DNA from: [Bacillus] selenitireducens MLS10
GTDB lineage: Bacteria > Bacillota > Bacilli > Bacillales > Salisediminibacteriaceae
Length of the DNA stretch: 64,000 bases
Assembly: GCF_000093085.1 (NCBI RefSeq)
Contig: NC_014219.1
Span: 620,001 to 684,000 of the forward strand
Direction of reading: 5' to 3'
Part shown: piece after piece, positions 15,766 through 22,722 of the stretch
Layout: every line of letters begins with the position of its first letter
Numbering within the stretch: the first letter of the stretch is position 1
The notes under the pieces: model-generated
What the model was told of the DNA's origin: nothing
The model's database searches: none
What the model saw: only the letters and a program-made list of their open reading frames with translations
Program-made: the position numbers and the translations under genes

Positions 15766-16116
15766 TTAAAGAGCCTGTAAGGTCATGAAAAACAGCCAAG
15801 CGGTGAGAAGGAAGAAGACAACAGCGGGGGAGGACTGCCAAAGCGTGTCACCGACGCGAATACGGACGAAGACGGCGACGGCCATGAGGAGCGTCAGTCC
15901 CCCGGAGGCAAGAAGCAAGAGCCATGGAACGGCGAGCCCGACAAGCATGGCTGCGCCAGCTGTAATTTCAAGAATGCCGATCCATGGGGCAAATCCCGGC
16001 AGTTGAAACCGTTCGAATTCCTGTTTCATTCTCACAGAGCCGATACAGGTAATGCCATAGATGATAAAGGAAACCGAAACGAGAATGACGACGGCATCCA
16101 GGACAGAGGCAATCAC
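15766..16116 (-). CDS. DoxX-like small membrane protein
   Basis: A protein of 116 residues with four predicted membrane helices. The pattern ITCIGSVRMKQEFERFQLP, then GILEITAGAAMLVGL, resembles DoxX-like proteins. The function of such proteins is poorly defined; some act with redox partners. It overlaps the end of the upstream related gene by four bases (ATGA), so the two form an operon of paralogue-like membrane proteins. Confidence 0.65.
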   Translation of the reverse strand: MIASVLDAVVILVSVSFIIYGITCIGSVRMKQEFERFQLPGFAPWIGILEITAGAAMLVGLAVPWLLLLASGGLTLLMAVAVFVRIRVGDTLWQSSPAVVFFLLTAWLFFMTLQAL

Positions 16117-16460
16117 CCGATTAGACCGGAATGCACCCCGGCAACAAACAGGGAAAGAAGCAGGAGAATCAGAGACGGCACGTGCTTACTCCATGGATTC
16201 TTGACTTTGAAATGGGCAAGCTGCGCGCACACCATCAGAAAAGCCATGATCAGTGCGGGAATGACGATAAATTCCGATGTCCAGATCCCGGCGACAAGCA
16301 AGGTGGCGAGGGAGATCTTCGCAGCACCGACCATATTTCTCGTGAGGTCAGACAGCTCATACTGTTTGAATTCTTTGACGATGTTGTCAAAACGAAATAC
16401 CCAGACAATGACGATGGAGATGGCAATGATGATTTGAGAAATGATTGCTAAAGTTTCCAT
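16113..16460 (-). CDS. DoxX-like small membrane protein
   Basis: A protein of 115 residues with four predicted membrane helices. WVFRFDNIVKEFKQYELSDLTRNMVGAAKISLATLLVAGIW has the DoxX-like layout of a helix, an amphipathic loop and a second helix. It is first in a two-gene operon with a shorter-range homologue; AGAGGCGG precedes ATG 16460. The two may form a heteromeric complex, but nothing in the sequence assigns a reaction. Confidence 0.65.
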   Translation of the reverse strand: METLAIISQIIIAISIVIVWVFRFDNIVKEFKQYELSDLTRNMVGAAKISLATLLVAGIWTSEFIVIPALIMAFLMVCAQLAHFKVKNPWSKHVPSLILLLLSLFVAGVHSGLIG

Positions 16461-16612
16461 GTGGATCCGCCTCTTTTCTCCGGAATGATTGTTATTTTCT
16501 AAATCATAACGGCAATGATCAGATAATGGTAATCACTTCCCCGGAAATAGGTGGGTGAAACCGATTTTTATAATAAATGTATAGATTTTGTTTAAAAATT
16601 TTATAGAAAATA

Positions 16613-16644
16613 ACAAAAAAGGACGACCCTAATAGAGGGCCGTC
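16613..16644 (-). terminator. Terminator of the NADH oxidase gene
   Basis: On the minus strand GACGGCCCT pairs with AGGGTCGTC (one G-T pair) around a 5-base loop, followed by CTTTTTTG. It lies about 30 bases after the nox stop. Confidence 0.75.
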
Positions 16645-16673
16645 AACCTTTGATTGCTGATGATAGTCTTGTG

Positions 16674-18038
16674 TCAGCGGGCAGCTTGAACCGCTTCTGC
16701 CGGCGTCAGAGCATCTATTGCAGCGAGGCCCGCTTTGTTCAGGAAGTGCCAAGGATGATTAAAGTGAGGCTGGAAGAAGAAGTCAACGAACGCCAATTCT
16801 TCGATGGTCATCTCCTTTTGGATCACCACACTCATCGTGTTGATGGCCTGAGTCACATCGGCTTTTGACAGGACCTGAGCACCTTTGATGATCCGTGTTA
16901 CCGGATCAAAGCGGAGGGTAAACCGGACTTCTTCGGCATCAGGCATGAACGTCGGCCGGTTCGTTTCCTGAACCGTGACCTCCTGAAGCGTGAGGCCAGC
17001 CTGTGTTGCTGCGGTGTCCGTCAGGCCGGTGGAGGCCAGATTGAGACCGAAAAGGTGCAGTCCCGATGTTCCCTGTGTTCCCGGGTGAGGGATGCGAGGC
17101 GTAAGCAGGTTGTGGGCAACGAGGGTTCCTGTTCGCACCGCATTGGTTGCAAGGGGGATATACGCTTCTTCTCCGGTCGGATTGTAGGAGATGGCACAGC
17201 AGTCACCTGCCGCAAAAATGTCAGGATGGCTTGTCTGCATATACTCATTCACTTTGATGGCCCCGTTTGCGAGCATATCGACCTTATCAGTCAAGAGTCC
17301 GGTGTTTGGTCTGAATCCGACGCAGAGGATAACGAGGTCCGTATCGACAGCTCCTTTGTTCGTGACGACCTGTCTGACACGCCCATCCCCTTTGAATGCC
17401 TGGACGGTCTCATTTAACCGGAGTTCAATGCCACGGTCCGTCAACGCCCGTTCAACCTCGTCGGTGATGGCGGAATCAAAATAACGGCTCAAGATCCGGC
17501 TCTCGCCGTCAACGAGAGTAACGGATTTACCTGCCTGTTGAAAAGCTTCCACGAGTTCGACGCCAATATAACCGGCACCAATCACTGTGATGTGGTGAGC
17601 ATGTTCGGTCTGCTTAATGATCGTGTTGGCCTGGTTGTAGTTTTTCGCGAGCAAAATCTGATCTTGCCCGATGCCTTCGATGGGCGGAATGACCGGCCAC
17701 GAACCGGTTGTCATGACAAGCTTGTCAAAGCGGTCGGTCCGCACTTCACCGGTGAGAAGATCTTTGACCCGGAGCGTTTTGTTTTCATCGTCCACATTCA
17801 GGACGTCGTGTTGCATATGCACCTGAATCCCCATTGAGCTCAGTTCGTCCGGTGAAGAATAAAAGAGCGCCTTTGCGTCTTGCACGACGCCGCCTACATA
17901 GAGGGCAAGCCCGCAGGAAAGAAAGGATACGTTGTCGTTACGCTCATAGACGTGAATCGTGGCGTCAGGATAGAGACGGGCCATATTCTTAACAGCTGCG
18001 GTTCCGGCGTGGGTACTTCCAATAACGGCAATATTCAT
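16674..18038 (-). CDS. nox: NADH oxidase (water-forming Nox / CoA-disulfide reductase family)
   Basis: A flavoprotein of 454 residues of the single-cysteine disulfide reductase family. FAD binding is by VIGSTHAGTAA, the redox Cys42 lies in NVSFLSCG, NAD binding is by VIGAGYIGVELVEAF, and the second FAD motif is DIFAAGDCC. The C-terminal EELAFVDFFFQPHFNHPWHFLN is typical of the family's dimerisation domain. Water-forming NADH oxidases reoxidise NADH with O2; CoA-disulfide or polysulfide reductases are the close alternatives. AGGAGG lies before ATG 18038. Two palindromes resembling Rex or FNR sites in the leader fit control by redox state. Confidence 0.85.
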   Translation of the reverse strand: MNIAVIGSTHAGTAAVKNMARLYPDATIHVYERNDNVSFLSCGLALYVGGVVQDAKALFYSSPDELSSMGIQVHMQHDVLNVDDENKTLRVKDLLTGEVRTDRFDKLVMTTGSWPVIPPIEGIGQDQILLAKNYNQANTIIKQTEHAHHITVIGAGYIGVELVEAFQQAGKSVTLVDGESRILSRYFDSAITDEVERALTDRGIELRLNETVQAFKGDGRVRQVVTNKGAVDTDLVILCVGFRPNTGLLTDKVDMLANGAIKVNEYMQTSHPDIFAAGDCCAISYNPTGEEAYIPLATNAVRTGTLVAHNLLTPRIPHPGTQGTSGLHLFGLNLASTGLTDTAATQAGLTLQEVTVQETNRPTFMPDAEEVRFTLRFDPVTRIIKGAQVLSKADVTQAINTMSVVIQKEMTIEELAFVDFFFQPHFNHPWHFLNKAGLAAIDALTPAEAVQAAR

Positions 18039-18057
18039 GATGATCGTCCTCCTGTAA

Positions 18058-18128
18058 TGTGAAATTATTCACTTGTTCGAGTAAAAAAAGAAGATGACGG
18101 CTGCGTCTGTATGTGATGTTCATCACAT
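18058..18128. promoter_or_regulatory. Two Rex/FNR-like palindromes upstream of nox
   Basis: The proximal site, TGTGA-AATTAT-TCACT, is at 18058-18073, 20 bases before the nox start codon. The distal site, ATGTGATG-TT-CATCACAT, is at 18111-18128 and is a perfect palindrome. Both have the TGTGA-N6-TCACA layout shared by Rex (TTGTGAA-N4-TTCACAA) and FNR/CRP sites. The proximal one lies close to the likely transcription start, where binding would repress. Confidence 0.5.
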
Positions 18129-18210
18129 TTATTACTGTTCCCATAGTGTAAACCAACTGAATTAAACCGTCAACACCTTTGCTCACTGTTACACGTAAAA
18201 AGCGGGCGTG

Positions 18211-18248
18211 AAAAGAATGCCTGCACAGAGCCTTTTGCCGGTGCAGGC
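18211..18248 (-). terminator. Terminator of the DUF2805-like gene
   Basis: On the minus strand GCCTGCAC and GTGCAGGC flank a 14-base loop, followed by ATTCTTTTC. It lies just past the stop at 18256. Confidence 0.65.
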
Positions 18249-18255
18249 GGGTGAA

Positions 18256-18522
18256 TCAGTAGCTGATATGTTTTTGCATGGGTGAACGGAACCGTTTAAT
18301 GTCATCGCCACGGATTGAACGATGTTTTGTCGTGCGCTCATTCATCCGTTTTCGCCACATTTTGAAGGATGAGGCCTTCATTTCAGCACGCATCAGTTTA
18401 ATGACTTCTTTTTCTTTCAGTCCAAACTGGATCTCAATCGCTTCAAACGGTGTCCGGTCTTCCCAGGCCATTTCAACAATGCGGTCAATCTCTTCGACGG
18501 ACAGGTTGTTTCTTTTCGCCAT
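18256..18522 (-). CDS. Small DUF2805/TIGR03643-like protein
   Basis: A basic, helix-rich protein of 88 residues: an N-terminal helix-turn-helix-like part (LSVEEIDRIVEMAWEDRTPFEAIEIQFGLKEKEVIKLMR), then a basic segment MWRKRMNERTTKHRSI. This matches my memory of the DUF2805/TIGR03643 family, whose function is unknown to me. The layout suggests nucleic-acid binding. ATG 18522 follows GGAGTG at 8-base spacing; the frame opens seven codons earlier without a site. It diverges from the cryptochrome-DASH gene over about 120 bases. Confidence 0.7.
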   Translation of the reverse strand: MAKRNNLSVEEIDRIVEMAWEDRTPFEAIEIQFGLKEKEVIKLMRAEMKASSFKMWRKRMNERTTKHRSIRGDDIKRFRSPMQKHISY

Positions 18523-18641
18523 TCTTTGACACTCCTTATGCAAATAATATAAAAAAGGTGTAAATCAGCTACAGTCGTGATTGATTTACCCGCATCCGGG
18601 GAAAATTAACCCTATGTCAGAGAGGCAGAGAAAGGATGAGA

Positions 18642-20072
18642 ATGGTGAATGTCATTTGGTTTCGTCATGACTTACGCATACATGATCACGAACCGCTTCG
18701 GCTGGCTCACTGGGCAAAAGAAGAAACGGAGGCCGTCTTTGTACGGGATGCGCGCATGGACGAGAAGGTCACCCCGGGACTCAAACGTGCCGGTGAACAC
18801 CGGGAGCGGTTTCTCATGGAGAGTCTGGTTGTCCTTGCCGGATCCCTGGAAGCAGAAGGGATGCCGTTTACCGTCCTGAAGGGGCCGGTTGTAAAAACGA
18901 TGATCGATTGGCTCACGGAACGTGGCGCAACGGATGTTTTTCTGCATGAGCATCCGGGTTTTGAAGAACGGCGGGATCTTGAGGAGGTGCAAAGGGCACT
19001 GCCACACATTCACTGGCATGTCAGTGAGGGACATACGATGTTTCGACGGGATCAGCTGCCCTTCTCCTTTTCGGAATTTCCGATGTCGTTCACGATGTTC
19101 CGAAAGAGGCTTGAAGCACACCTCAGGTTACCGGAAAAAAAGCGGTCTTTCTCCTATGACTCTTATGATACGGTCACAGAGGCAGAGCCGGTTTTCCTGA
19201 GCGGAAAAGAGAGTGGATCTTTCGGAGCGGTGCGGGGATCCGGTGACCACATTCCGCATGCCGGAGGACAGGGAATCGTCAGAGGGGGAGAACAGGAAGC
19301 ATTGGCGCGCCTCCGGTCGTATGTTGGGAATGCGTCACGATTATTTACCTACAAAGAAACGAGAGACGGGATGTTCGCCTTTGATGACAGTTCAAAGCTT
19401 TCGTTTTGGCTTGCGAACGGCAGTCTGTCTCCCAAGCGGGTGTACCGGGCCATTTTGGACATGGAGGCAGCGAACGGACGAAACGAGTCGAGCTACTGGC
19501 TGTTTTTTGAGCTTCTCTGGCGGGAGTATTTTCAGTGGCTCATGCTTGCGACAGACGCACGTCTGTTTACGAAACAGGGGCTGCTTGACGTCGCCATCGT
19601 CTGGCACGAAGACAAGGCCCTGTTTCAGGCATGGAAAGACGGCGAAACAGGCTTTCCGCTGGTGGATGCGGCGATGCGGGAGTTGAAGGCGACCGGATAT
19701 ATGAGTAACCGGGCGAGACAGAATGCCGCAAGCTTCCTGACGAAAAACCTCGGCATCAACTGGTTGTGGGGTGCCCGCTATTTTGAAGAACAGCTCATCG
19801 ACTATGATCCGGCGAGTAACTACGGCAACTGGGCGTATCAGGCGGGCGTCGGGACGGATCTGAGGGAACTGCGTGCGTTCAACGTGATTGGTCAGGGCAT
19901 CCGCTATGACCCGAAAGGAAGCTATGCGAAGAATTGGCTGCACTTGCCGGATACGTTGCCCGGTCACACGGTATACGATCCCGTGAAACTGAGTGCCCAT
20001 ACTGACTGGCCGCAGCCCATAGTCGATCTGGAGGAATCCCTTGAACGGAGAAAGCAAGAACTCGGTCTCTGA
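18642..20072 (+). CDS. Cryptochrome-DASH / photolyase-family flavoprotein
   Basis: A protein of 476 residues. The N-terminal photolyase antenna-binding domain opens with VIWFRHDLRIHDHEPL. The C-terminal FAD domain carries SKLSFWLANGSLSPKRVY, NRARQNAASFLTKNLGINWLWGA and YDPASNYGNWAYQAGVGTD, which match the cryptochrome-DASH branch. Members repair cyclobutane dimers, mainly in single-stranded DNA, using blue light, and may have sensory roles. ATG 18642 is chosen because GAAAGG sits six bases upstream; ATG 18636 touches it. A good terminator follows, so it is probably monocistronic. Confidence 0.88.
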   Translation: MVNVIWFRHDLRIHDHEPLRLAHWAKEETEAVFVRDARMDEKVTPGLKRAGEHRERFLMESLVVLAGSLEAEGMPFTVLKGPVVKTMIDWLTERGATDVFLHEHPGFEERRDLEEVQRALPHIHWHVSEGHTMFRRDQLPFSFSEFPMSFTMFRKRLEAHLRLPEKKRSFSYDSYDTVTEAEPVFLSGKESGSFGAVRGSGDHIPHAGGQGIVRGGEQEALARLRSYVGNASRLFTYKETRDGMFAFDDSSKLSFWLANGSLSPKRVYRAILDMEAANGRNESSYWLFFELLWREYFQWLMLATDARLFTKQGLLDVAIVWHEDKALFQAWKDGETGFPLVDAAMRELKATGYMSNRARQNAASFLTKNLGINWLWGARYFEEQLIDYDPASNYGNWAYQAGVGTDLRELRAFNVIGQGIRYDPKGSYAKNWLHLPDTLPGHTVYDPVKLSAHTDWPQPIVDLEESLERRKQELGL

Positions 20073-20080
20073 GCCCATAG

Positions 20081-20122
20081 AAAAAGCGCGAGCCCAAATG
20101 AAAAGGGAGTCGCGCTTTTTTT
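20081..20122 (+). terminator. Terminator of the cryptochrome gene
   Basis: AAAAAGCGCGA and TCGCGCTTTTTTT form an 11-bp stem around an 18-base loop with a T-run. It lies eight bases after the stop. Confidence 0.8.
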
Positions 20123-20153
20123 CAGGCATGATTATAAGTTGTGAGCGAGAAAA

Positions 20154-20173
20154 CCCCCGAATTTATTCGGGGG
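20154..20173 (+). repeat. Left-end hairpin of the IS605-type element
   Basis: Perfect 8-bp stem CCCCCGAA / TTCGGGGG with loop TTTA. Its CCCCCGA start matches the right-end hairpin, as expected for paired ends recognised by a TnpA-type enzyme. Confidence 0.7.
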
Positions 20174-20189
20174 ATGACAGCGAACGGTC

Positions 20190-20324
20190 TTAGGCTTTCA
20201 AGCCTTTTCTCACCAATTCGTAGACGGCACTGGCAAACGTTGGAATCATATTCTCCTTTCGATATTCCTCTATCGCTTCGTACAATTCTTTTGGGAAATT
20301 CAAGTGCTTTTGCACCCTAGACAT
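20190..20324 (-). CDS. 44-residue ribbon-helix-helix-like protein of the TnpB element
   Basis: Read on the minus strand from ATG 20324 (or ATG 20330), after AAAGGAGGTTG. The product begins MSRVQKHLNFPKELYEAIE and ends SAVYELVRKGLKA. A basic b-strand, helix, turn and helix fit the Arc/CopG-like ribbon-helix-helix fold, and the helix-2 ending AVYELVRKGL is typical. A near-perfect palindrome lies between its start and that of tnpB. I infer a repressor of the divergent promoters; no function has been shown by sequence alone. Confidence 0.65.
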   Translation of the reverse strand: MSRVQKHLNFPKELYEAIEEYRKENMIPTFASAVYELVRKGLKA

Positions 20325-20346
20325 TGACATCAACCTCCTTTAAAGA

Positions 20347-20370
20347 TATATTTAGAGTATACTAAATATA
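20347..20370. promoter_or_regulatory. Palindromic operator candidate in the TnpB element
   Basis: TATATTTAG and CTAAATATA form perfect 9-bp arms around AGTATA. It lies between the divergent 44-codon gene and tnpB, overlapping where both promoters must be, and is a natural target for a ribbon-helix-helix dimer. Confidence 0.55.
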
Positions 20371-20393
20371 CCATAAAAAAGGAGGTGAACGCA

Positions 20394-21512
20394 ATGACAA
20401 ATCATAAAGCCTATCGCTTTCGCATCTATCCCAATCGAGAACAGGAAATCTTGATTGCGAAAACCATCGGTTCGACTCGTTTTGTCTATAACCACTTTCT
20501 TGCGAAGTGGAACGACAGGTATAAAGAGACAGGCAAAGGAATGTCCTACAATGCCTGTTCTGCGGAACTCCCGCAATTAAAACGAGATTACGAATGGTTA
20601 AAAGAAGTGGACAGCACTGCCTTGCAACAAGGGTTAAAACACTTAGCTGACGGATTCAACCGTTTCTTTAAGAAACAAAACAAATACCCTCGATTTAAGT
20701 CAAAGAAGAACGATGTTCAGTCTTTTAAAACCGTCGGCAAAATGCGAATCGAAGGCAATCGCCTTTTCCTTCCGAAACTGGGCTACGTCAAATTCGCAAA
20801 AAGCCGTCATGTTGAGGGACGTATTCTGTCTGCCACGATCCGACGAACGCCAATGGGTAAGCATTTTATATCCGTTCTTGCTGAAACGGAGATTAAACCA
20901 TTCGATGCAACAGGATCAGCCGTAGGCATTGATCTTGGCATTGACCATTTCGCCATCCTTTCAGACGGGCAAAAGATCGACAACGAACGCTTTACACGAA
21001 AGATGGAACAGAAGCTAAAGCGTGAGCAACGCAAGCTGTCAAGACGCTATGAACAGGCGAAGAAAGACGGAAAACCGTTGCGTGAAGCCAAAAACTATCA
21101 AAAGCAAAAGGTCAAAGTTGCCAAAATCCATGAGAAGATCGCCAATCAACGAACGGATTTCCTTCAAAAACTCAGTACAACGATCATCAAAAACCACGAT
21201 GTCGTTTGTATCGAAGATTTAAACGCCAAAGGAATGTTGAAAAATAAGAAGCTGTCAAAAGCCATTTCAGACGTATCTTGGTCGGCTTTTAAGGATATGT
21301 TGATGTACAAGGCGGAGTGGCATGATCGCACGATCATCAAAATTGACCGATGGTTCCCATCCAGTCAGCTTTGTTCATCCTGTGGTCATCATGACGGCAA
21401 AAAGGATTTGCGTGTTCGATCATGGACGTGCCCCTCTTGTGGTACGCACCATGATCGTGACATCAACGCCAGTCGAAACATCTTACAAGAAGGGTTACGT
21501 GTCCTTTCATAA
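20394..21512 (+). CDS. tnpB: TnpB RNA-guided endonuclease (IS605 OrfB family)
   Basis: A protein of 372 residues. The N-terminal OrfB helix-turn-helix part (KAYRFRIYPNREQEILI) leads into the RuvC-like nuclease. The three acidic residues appear intact: Asp in GIDLGID (near 181), Glu in CIEDLNAKG (near 274) and Asp in HDRDINASRN (near 356). The zinc finger is CSSCGH and CPSCGT. Such proteins cut DNA next to a short motif, guided by an RNA made from the right end of the element. AAAAAGGAGG at 20376-20385 serves ATG 20394. No frameshift or missing domain is visible, so it may be active. Confidence 0.93.
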   Translation: MTNHKAYRFRIYPNREQEILIAKTIGSTRFVYNHFLAKWNDRYKETGKGMSYNACSAELPQLKRDYEWLKEVDSTALQQGLKHLADGFNRFFKKQNKYPRFKSKKNDVQSFKTVGKMRIEGNRLFLPKLGYVKFAKSRHVEGRILSATIRRTPMGKHFISVLAETEIKPFDATGSAVGIDLGIDHFAILSDGQKIDNERFTRKMEQKLKREQRKLSRRYEQAKKDGKPLREAKNYQKQKVKVAKIHEKIANQRTDFLQKLSTTIIKNHDVVCIEDLNAKGMLKNKKLSKAISDVSWSAFKDMLMYKAEWHDRTIIKIDRWFPSSQLCSSCGHHDGKKDLRVRSWTCPSCGTHHDRDINASRNILQEGLRVLS

Positions 21513-21655
21513 ACGGAAACAAAAACCGTCGGTCAGACGGGGTTCGCTTGGTTAATAAGAGAAACCGCTGTTTTGCGTGTATGCCACGCTTTAACAAGTA
21601 CGCTCTGTTCCCAAGAATCCCCCGACTTTAGTCGTGGGGAGTGTCAAGGTGTCAC
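21420..21655 (+). ncRNA. Probable TnpB guide RNA (omega/reRNA) region
   Basis: In IS605 elements the guide RNA spans the 3' end of tnpB and the right end, and its last bases come from flanking DNA. Here about 130 bases without a gene follow the tnpB stop and contain short stems (for example ACCGTCGGTCAGACGGGGT) and the right-end hairpin at 21619-21639. The guide would then begin within GTGTCAAGGTGTCACG, which is the 3' end of bdhA. The boundaries are inferred from the family, not read from a motif. Confidence 0.45.
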
Positions 21656-22693
21656 GATGATCTTGACCTGGCTCTTGTCACTCAGAAGGAGGTCAAAGCC
21701 TTTGTCAACAACGTCGTCGAGGCCGATCCTCGAGGTGATCATCTTGTCTCCGGAGAAATACCCCTGTTTCATCAGCTCCATCACCTGCGGATAAATATGC
21801 CGGTAGGCGATGATGCCCTTCATCGTCCGTTCGGCGATGACGAGGTCGTTCGGCTGAAACGACGCCTCCTGCTCCCAAATGCTCACGATGACGGCTTCGC
21901 CGCCCGTGTGTGTGCTGTGGAGACACTGATTCAGTACGGCAGGTATGCCGGTCACTTCGAAGGCCACGTCAACCCCGCCGCCGGATAATTCGTGAATTTT
22001 GGCGACGGCATCTTCTGTTTTCGGATTGATGACGACTGCACCGAGATCGCCGGCCTTTTTAATCCTGGCTTCTGAGACTTCAACGGCGTAAATGGTGGAT
22101 GCACCGGCTGCCTTTAAAGCATCGATGACCATCAGGCCGATCGGTCCTGTGCCGAATACGCAAGCGGTGTCCCCTGCTTTCAGACTGCTTTGACGGATCG
22201 CATGCAAAGCAACAGCGGCAGGTTCCACGAGAGCCCCCTGTTCGGCGGACAGGCCGTCAGGGATTTTATGCACCATATGCTCGCCGAGGACCGTGAACTC
22301 GGAGAATCCGCCTCCGCCCCCGGACAGTCCGTGAAAGCCGAGAAGCGGCGACAGATTGTACTTGGCATCGGTATAGCGTCCGTTCTCAGAAGGGGCAAGA
22401 ATCGGTTCGATGGCAACCATGTCACCGGGTTTCACGCGGGTGACATTCGGGCCAACCTCAACGACTTCACCTGAAAATTCGTGCCCCATGATGATCGGCG
22501 CTTTTTCGCCACTGATCGGATGAGGGGTGTCTTTAGGGATAAAGATCGGTCCTGCGGCGTATTCATGGAGGTCGCTTCCGCAAATTCCGCAACAGCTGAC
22601 TTTGACCTTCACGTCGTGATCCCCTTTGATTCCCGGCTCAGGAACGTCTTCTACCCGTAAATCTTTCGCTTTGTACCAGACAGCTGCTTTCAT
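21644..22693 (-). CDS. bdhA: (R,R)-butanediol dehydrogenase, zinc-dependent
   Basis: A protein of 349 residues of the medium-chain zinc alcohol dehydrogenases. Catalytic zinc ligands are in CGICGSDLHEY and GHEFSGEVVEVG; the NAD domain carries FGTGPIGLMVIDALKAAG. HEYAAGPIFIP and the general layout match the 2,3-butanediol/acetoin dehydrogenases of Bacillus. It interconverts acetoin and butanediol. ATG 22693 follows GGAGGAG; the frame opens 11 codons earlier inside the end of acoC. It is the last gene of the aco run, at the place acoL holds in B. subtilis. The TnpB element abuts its stop codon. Confidence 0.88.
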   Translation of the reverse strand: MKAAVWYKAKDLRVEDVPEPGIKGDHDVKVKVSCCGICGSDLHEYAAGPIFIPKDTPHPISGEKAPIIMGHEFSGEVVEVGPNVTRVKPGDMVAIEPILAPSENGRYTDAKYNLSPLLGFHGLSGGGGGFSEFTVLGEHMVHKIPDGLSAEQGALVEPAAVALHAIRQSSLKAGDTACVFGTGPIGLMVIDALKAAGASTIYAVEVSEARIKKAGDLGAVVINPKTEDAVAKIHELSGGGVDVAFEVTGIPAVLNQCLHSTHTGGEAVIVSIWEQEASFQPNDLVIAERTMKGIIAYRHIYPQVMELMKQGYFSGDKMITSRIGLDDVVDKGFDLLLSDKSQVKIIVTP

Positions 22694-22722
22694 GAAAACA
22701 TCTCCTCCTGTTTTTTTCTGTT

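Larger units (their letters stand above)
20130..21645 (+). mobile_element. IS200/IS605-type element with tnpB only
   Basis: The left hairpin (CCCCCGAA-TTTA-TTCGGGGG at 20154-20173) and right hairpin (CCCCCGACT-TT-AGTCGTGGGG at 21619-21639) bracket a tnpB gene and a divergent 44-codon gene. Subterminal hairpins without inverted-repeat ends or target duplication are typical of IS200/IS605 elements. There is no Y1 transposase (tnpA), so movement would need one in trans. The exact ends are uncertain: the left lies upstream of 20154 and the right within a few bases of 21640. The element abuts the stop codon of bdhA. Confidence 0.75.

Noticed and set aside
16519-16752. Leftward 77-codon frame overlapping the nox 3' end
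   Set aside because: It spans the nox terminator and overlaps nox in another frame; no ribosome site.
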